Assembly (NCBI GenBank): GCA_032622095.1
Contig: CP136061.1
Coordinates: 128,416,754 to 128,480,753 of the forward strand
Origin: Siphonodentalium dalli
Lineage: Eukaryota; Mollusca; Scaphopoda; Gadilida; Siphonodentaliidae
Reading direction: 5' to 3'
Length of the DNA stretch: 64,000 bases
Every line of letters starts with the position of its first letter. Position 1 is the stretch's first letter. The notes under the pieces were generated by a model. The model was not told where the DNA came from. It made no database searches and was given only the letters and a program-made list of their open reading frames with translations. Shown one piece after another: positions 38,801 to 47,100 of this stretch. The translations under genes were made by a program, and so were the position numbers.

Positions 38801-41066
38801 CTTAGTTCAAAATAATTGAAGAGAATTAATGTACAGTGGGCAGTTATACCGGTATGTATCTGCTTTCTTACAATATGGCATGTGATCTTTCAAATTATTG
38901 TCATCGAGATGTTTTAAAGTGAATAAAAACATGTCAGTCATCTACCATCTTTGATATCATGAGTATTACATACACTGGGAATTTATTCGGGGCTTAATCA
39001 TTCTTTTCTATTTTGGCAAGACATATCCAGCAACAGAAGAGTTCAAAAGACATGTAATGAATGGATGAAATTGCTTAATATTTTCCAAACTTATCACCGG
39101 TAATGAAATCAATAGAGTGCGGGGTGCATCTGTTCATGTTGAATTTTGGCATGCTTTATGGTCCCAGGGAATATGAAAGACATACTATTTTTTACCCAAA
39201 ATATGAAATGCTCTATTGCATGGTTATTATTGGATTATAAACATTTTCTTGCTCTCAATGGCGAATAATTCTCATAAATGATAAACTAACAACAATATAA
39301 ATGTGTGTAGTCATGTCTCTTTAAATTATAAAATTGATGGCAGCTGACGACGAGTACACTAAATAATATAGTCAATACTAAGCCAAGATGGCAGCTAGGG
39401 AGAATAATTTATGCAAATTTTTTTTTTACTCACAATGATGTTGGAATATATCAAACCTTTCACAGAAACATGGAAAAGATCATAACTTTATATAATTCAG
39501 TAATGTCAGTCATATTTTATTGTTGGTGAGCTTCTCTTGATTACTAGTAATAGTCTTGTCAAGATACATCCTAAGTATTGATGAGTAGAAAGAAGAACAT
39601 TCTGCAGAAAAGAATTATCCAATCATGACAAGAATCTGCTTACAGGTATGAACATATAGAATAAAGAATATCCAAGTATGACAAGAATCTGCACACAGGT
39701 ATGAATAGATAGAATCAAAATCATCCAAGCAAGACAAGAATCTGCACACAGTACGTATTAACATGTAGAATCAAGATTATCCAAGCAAGAGGATCAAGAA
39801 TATCCAAGCAAGACTAGAATCTGCACACAGGTAGAATCAAGATTATCCAAGCAAGACTGAGTGTTCTCTGCAAGATATCCTTACAGATCTCAATTGTGCA
39901 GCTTTCTATGGTAGTTACCAAGAAGTTGTGATAATAACATGTTAGGTTGTGATGTGTTTGTTGGGTCTGATAACAGATGCCTACATAGCCATTGCATTGG
40001 AAGTGACTGTGACTGGCTGGCTCTTGTGATAACAAACAAATCATTCCCTACATGGCAGATGACATGAAGTGATTAAAAACATATCTCTTTGTTTAGTTTA
40101 TCAACAGGCAATCAACAGTGTTCTCAAATCTGACCCATGTATCATTAATTTTCCCAATTGGGAGTTAATTTAGAAAGTTCCAGAGATGATATGCATATAA
40201 AATCTGAAGTTATGGAATTATCTTTAAATTTATATTTATCAAATATCTGAACACCAATTGCATAAGAGACATCAGAAAATAACATAGCCTTATCAATAGC
40301 TAAGTAGTCCAAAGGCATGGGATGCAATTGGTGAATTAGATTTACTGTCGCTCCAAACAAATTTAAGAGTACATAACACAAGATTTTGGAATGATTTAAA
40401 CAAATTTGGTGTGGTGACTCGGGGTACCCTTGGCAGAGTTATAATGGTGTTAGTTTTTTCAAATTTTGTTAACTTTAACAAAATTTGTTTTGAATTATTT
40501 AAAAAAAATAATATATTTTATTATATAAACCCATGCTAAGAGTTCAAATTAATTACATAGAGCTGTATGGGAGTAAAAAATAACTCTAATTCCCATAATA
40601 CAGATTTACTGCTCTCAGAGCTAAACTGATACCACTGGTAATTAATTGTAGACTGCTATGGTTATCTGTTCAATTCTTAGTTGAAAAAGGGCCATAACTC
40701 TGGTATAAAATGTTGGATATAACCCATATTCAAAATTTGAGTTATGGCAGCATGCATCAATTCTAAGTCGAAAAAGGGCCATAACTCCATTGAAAAATAT
40801 CGGATCAAACCCATATTCGAACTCGATCTGTATTTTGGTCCGAGAAACTTGCATACCAAATTTGATTCTGATCAGATAAAACTTTTTTTAGTTATGGTAG
40901 CATGCATGAATTCTAAGTCAAAAAAGGGCCATAACTCCGTGAAAAAAACTCGGATCGAACCCATATTCGAACTCGATCTGTATTTGGTGCTGACAAATTC
41001 ACATACAAAATTTGATTCCGATCAGATATAAAATGTTCGAGTTATCGCACCATGCGTAAAGTGTCT

Positions 41067-41108
<42 letters not shown>

Positions 41109-44100
41109 GGACTAACGACGAGTGGTCAATCCGGACGTTGACACTATGTTTACCATACTATGGTATGGGTAAACATAAAAATGGATTCTAACCGTGAGCT
41201 CATTAATAGGGTTTTTATGGTCACAAATCGAGTTTCAATAGAGGATGTTTTAACATCGTCATGCCAGGGGGGTTTGCAAACAAATTCCGTATATAGGACC
41301 GGGGTGGGTGGGTGGTCCAGATGCCGAAAAATCGTGCTTGTAATTTTTTTCCAAAATGGTTTTTTTTCAAACAATTTACAAGTACTGACCATGTAATGTT
41401 GTTTGTAAACATGTTAGTGCCATGCTTGTTGGTATATGGCTATATAGGCAGCTATAGTGACTCTTTAGCCTCAGATTTAGCAACATTCTGGTTTCACAGG
41501 ATCCCGGCCCACTTCACAGTGGACCACCGTAACACAAATTGGATACTACATGGTGAATACTCAATGATGACTAGATATCATTAACCTGATTGTTGCATAA
41601 CATGAAATTGAAAAGGGTATCTCATAAATTTCTAATGTCTGATATACTGTCTTGTTCTGGCGTGTAATCAAATTCATTCCTTCTGGTTATTTCTCATCTT
41701 GAATGATTGCAAGTAATGTTAATTTGCAACAATTATCCAAATAAAACTGAATTGGTTATGATGAATGACCGTTACTGTTTACTCTCAGACAATCCCAACT
41801 GAAGGTGACGCTATTCTCATTGAATTTCCGAACTTCATCTTGGAGCTTTACTGCTCAACAAGACTAAACTAAAATACTAATTGTATACTGTTATAACTTA
41901 CAAATAGATGAACTGAAATAATGTGATGCATTCAGATGCATTGAGAAATGACATTCTTCAATGTCTTCAAAGTTCAAACTAAATGTAAAATCAAGAATAA
42001 ATTCTGACTGAGACTATACTGCAGACTCTAGTGCACAAATGTACATACAAATATTTAAAATCCATGGGTGCTATAATTAAGCATGGACATCTTCCACCTG
42101 ACATGCTGAAAGTGACGATCGTGCCGATTCTAAAAAATAAAATAGGGAATGTTGCAGACAAAGATAATTATCGCCCAGTGGCGTTATCGTGCGTTATGTC
42201 GAAAGTTTTAGAAAATATCTTTTTGAGTAGAATTTCAGAGCAACTGTATACAACAGACAACCAGTTTGGATTCAAGAGACAACACTCGACAGACGGTTGT
42301 ATATTCACACTGAAAGAAGTAATAAGGCACTATACTTCAAAGAACACTCCAGTATTCGTGTGCTTTTTGGATGCACGTAAAGCTTTCGATCGAGTAAATC
42401 AAGAAAAACTATTACATCTTCTGGAGAAACGATCGATTCCACCGGCAATTATTCACATTCTCAGAAACTGGTTCATGAATCAGAGATACAATGTAAGATG
42501 GGGACAATCGTACTCAACTTTTTTCAGGCCTACTAGTGGTGTTCGTCAGGTAGGATTATTGAGTCCTCACCTATTCAACATTTACACGAACGAGATAAGC
42601 CATAGGCTCAACACCAGTAATGCGGGTTGTATGATTGGTAATGTGAAAATTAATCATTTGTCTTATGTAGATGATATGTGTATTATGGCTCGATTATGGC
42701 GTCGATTATTGAGAATATGTGAGCAAGAGGCTAATGCTATTGATTTGGTATATAACAACCAAAAGACGGTTGGGATGGCTTTCATTCCAAAATCCCTGCA
42801 CATTCGGACATTTCCAAAACTCATATTAAACGACACTGAACTCAAGTTCGTGTCCTCTTATAAGTATCTTGGTCACATACTCAATGTTGAATTTTCTGAT
42901 AATGATGACATTATGCGCCAGTATCGTTCTATCTGCACACGTTCAAATATACTCATAAGAAAGTTTTACAGATGTTCACTTGATGTTAAGAAATATTTAT
43001 TCCAAATGTATGTATCACCATTATATTGTGCTCATCTTTGGCTTAATTATACCAGCAAATGTTTAAAAAAAACTCACTGTTTGTTTCAACAATGCTTACA
43101 GAAAGTTTATTGGGTATGAAAGGTCATGTAGTGCGAGTGGGATGTTTGTAAGAGATAGAATGTTTTCCTTAGCAATGTTGATACGAAAGGGTGTGTATGC
43201 ATTTCGAGAGAGAGTTTTTACATCTGGTAACGAGTTGTTAAATGCTATATGTCAATCAGATATTATTTACAAGTCTGATTTATTCCTTCATTGGAACCAA
43301 ATTCTATATATGTAATTGTATGTTTGATTTCCATATATGGGCATACCTTGCCTGAAATAAACAATAATAATAGCAACTGAAGCTCCACTAAAACTCAACA
43401 GTTGTTGAACATTTGATAACATTTAGGTCCACACATTCGACAACCGACACTTAACTTATATTGCAAAAACTATGTACGGACTGAATTTCATAAAGTCGAA
43501 CAGGGCCCATAACTCTGGTAGGCATTGATGGTCACAACCCGTGATATTATGCATATTCGTTCCCCATTTCTGGTCCGTCACCATGCCATATAGGGCATCA
43601 AAATATGACAACGGACTCTTGAGTTATAATGCACAGACGCACACACAGACGGCTCGATACGTCAACTATATACCCGCCGACTAATATCGGTGGGTATAAT
43701 AACCATATATCTATGTGTATACCTAACCAAAACAATTCCCCTCCCCCACACCACCCCGGTGGATAAGACTAAAGAGTTCTTTGGTCATGCACAAATAATT
43801 GTAGAACCCCTGACCTGTTTACCACTATTTACACTGGCCAGTGTTCTCTGTCAGACACAACACACTCGATATATTAAGGCTATAACGGGGTCTAGGGCGA
43901 TTTGTGACATATAGTGTACCTACACAATGCTCTATTATTGTTGTTAGATACTGAAAACACCAGAAACACCTGGAAATACAGTTTAATTTTCGTTTTTCTG
44001 ATCTGTGTTTACCAATTAAGCATGTTATTGCTTGAGTCTTAATGGTACACAGCAAGAGTTTGCACCAAAAAGGATAGTGGAATGGGATTGAAAGGCAGTT

Positions 44101-47100
44101 AACACAGTTATTGAAGAACGGCTAAAAAAAACTCTGAAATTTTGATAAAAACATGAGAAAGGGGGGTGGGTCCCCAAAATTTTGTTCACTGTAAACAGCT
44201 GTATGTGAATTTCTGTGTATACTATTTATCATGGATGTTAACATGGACATGTAATTAGGAACGAGTCATTTTGAGGTCATTCTGCCAAAAAAACATGGCT
44301 GCCAGCGGCCATCTAGGATTTCAAAATTTGCAACAAAATACAACACGATAACTGCAGGAATTTTATTTTTTAGTTGCGGAAAAAAATGCTTGTTTGTGGC
44401 TTTGACCACCCACCCACCGCGGCATACGTGCCGGATTTTTTTTTTCACCCCCCCCCCCCCCCTGCTATATGTGCAATTATTTCCAGACCCCCCCCCCCCC
44501 CCTGGTCATGCGAGCAAAAAATCCACATGATAGCCTCTGATAAGGAGCGACCATGCCTTCGTTTTCGAATATAGATAAGATAATAAAGATCGTTCTCAAT
44601 TATGGCATTATGAACACGTTCTCAACGCAAAACTGATTCATGGTTTTGTGGATTTTCCAGATGCCTTTACCATGCGAATGATAGTGATTGTAAGATGTTT
44701 GCATGTCAAGATGACAATATAGGCTTATATAGGATGTTTTGACTAATTTGATGTCAAATCATACCGTTCATCTGTAATACAAATACATACAAACGCCAAT
44801 GATACATAAACATACATGAATTAATTGGAAATGGGGTTAAACAACAAGTATAGAGGAAGGCTTATATTATGTTTACTGATATGGCATATATAAGAGAATA
44901 CATATTGGCCCAATAATAATTACCTTGACGTTGTAAGCCATTGCATTATATTATCTATGCGAGGCTCCATATGGGAGACTCGCACATATAGAATAATGCA
45001 CTGGTACGGGATCTTTAATGCTGCATTAACTTACGGTGAACTAATTCAAATGAAAACATCAGGGGCAAGCATTGAAGAATCTGGATATATTTCAGGGACT
45101 CAATCGCAAAATCAATTGAGGAAAATGTTCCATCAAAAGTGATAAAGCCAAATGATACACCATCACCGTTGCTGAATAGATCGGTGCAAATTATGCTGAG
45201 GAGGAAAAAGCGCTTGTATAAACAAGCAAAGAAAAGAATAATTGGTCAAACTGCAGTTCGATAAAGAATGCAAACGCGATGTCAGGAAAAGCAAATGAGC
45301 ATATATCAACGACAAACTTGTAGAAGGTCTGAAGTCCTTAAACACAAAGAGAAGTTGGAACTACGTGAAGGCCAAACGAAACGATTCCACGGAGTGGCAC
45401 AATTGAAGACACAGCGGCGATTAACTTCTGACTCTGATGATAAGACAGACTTCTTACTGAGGCAGCTCAAGTCGGTATTTACCTTCGAAGACCAAAACGA
45501 ACGATTACCAACATTGGAAGACCAGGCCAAACCTAATATTGAACATTTAGTGATCAATGATTAAGGAGTTAACAAAAAACAACTGAAAAACCAAAAGATA
45601 AATAAAGCATCAGGATCTGACAACATCCTAAATATCTTACTGAAAGAATGTGCAGAGGACATGGCAGCTCCAATGACATCAATATTCAAATATCCCATAC
45701 AAACCGACCAACTACCATCAGATTGGAAAACAGCAAACACCACAGTTATCTACAAGAAAAGCGACCAACACTCCGCCGAAACTAGAGGCCTGTATCGCTT
45801 ATATGTGTAATCTTCAAAATACTCGAGCACATCGTATGCAAGTTATCTACAAGAAAGGCGACAAACACTCCGCCGAAAACTAGAGGCCTGTATCGCTTAC
45901 ATGTGTAATCTACAAAATACTCGAGCACATCGTATGCAGTACATTCTCGACCATCTGGACAAGCATAAACCCCTCTAACCTCACTCAACCGCGGCTTTCG
46001 ATCTGGCTTTTCATGTGAGACACAGCCGGCAGTGACCACTCACGATTTGACGAAGGCTTATGATGAAGAAACACATGTCGACATTGCCATCCTCGATTTT
46101 TAAAGGTATTTGACACCTTGCCACACCGGAAACTATTACACAAGCTTGACAACAATGGAAAAAAGAGGCAACTCCTAGACCGGCTAACATCCTTCATCCT
46201 AAACCGAGAGATGAGAGTTGCCGTGATGGGATACCATCAAAGACAAAGAAGTTGATTCCGGTGTCCAACAGGGATAGTCTAAGGACCCTTACTGTTTCCC
46301 TGTCATATTAACGACATGCATACACTAATCAAATCCAAGTGCGTCTGTTTGCTGATGACTGCCTCTCATACCGGGGGAAAACAAATTTAGTGACCATATC
46401 GAATTGCCAGAAGATCTGCACACCATAGAAAACTGGGTATCGACATCGCCGGGACATGAAATTGAACACCAAGAAATGCCATAGACTGTCATCACGGAAG
46501 AAAAGGGACGTCAGTTACACCTTGATTGGTAACTTCCTTAAATAGGTCAATGAACACCCATACATCGATCTTTTCGACCATCCCGGGCGCTTCGCGCCCA
46601 TCTACTCACTTTATATACATCGGCTACACTCTAAGCAACAGCATGACATGGTGTGCACACATCAACAACGTGTGCAAGAAGGCAAATAACAACCTATGAT
46701 TCATGTGAAGGAACATGAGTCACTGTCCAGAAAACCTAAAGAAAACAGGGTATATATCACTAGTAAGATTCATCATGGAATATTCAAATATTATATGGGA
46801 CCCATACCGATGCGATACCGATATTGGGAACACATTGTGAACACTTACGAAACGGAAATTTTCTTGTTTATGGACAGACTCACTGAAACGACGCTACAAG
46901 CTTTCATTGTCGGCAGCAACAATATTCTGATGACAAGTGTTATTGCGCTACACAGAGACGCAATTGTTATTGAAACTGCCGTTTTCCTCTTCCCGATATG
47001 TACCATGGTTAAATGGATACTCACGCCGACCTGAGATTGTATGATAACATAATACGTTATTGTAATAAATGTATTGCTGTATAGCATGTAACACCAAAGT

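Noticed and set aside
37945-41177. A CRISPR array or satellite centromere
   Set aside because: Units are adjacent with no unique spacers, only two to three copies per array, and they end in a microsatellite and hairpin, as in dispersed elements.
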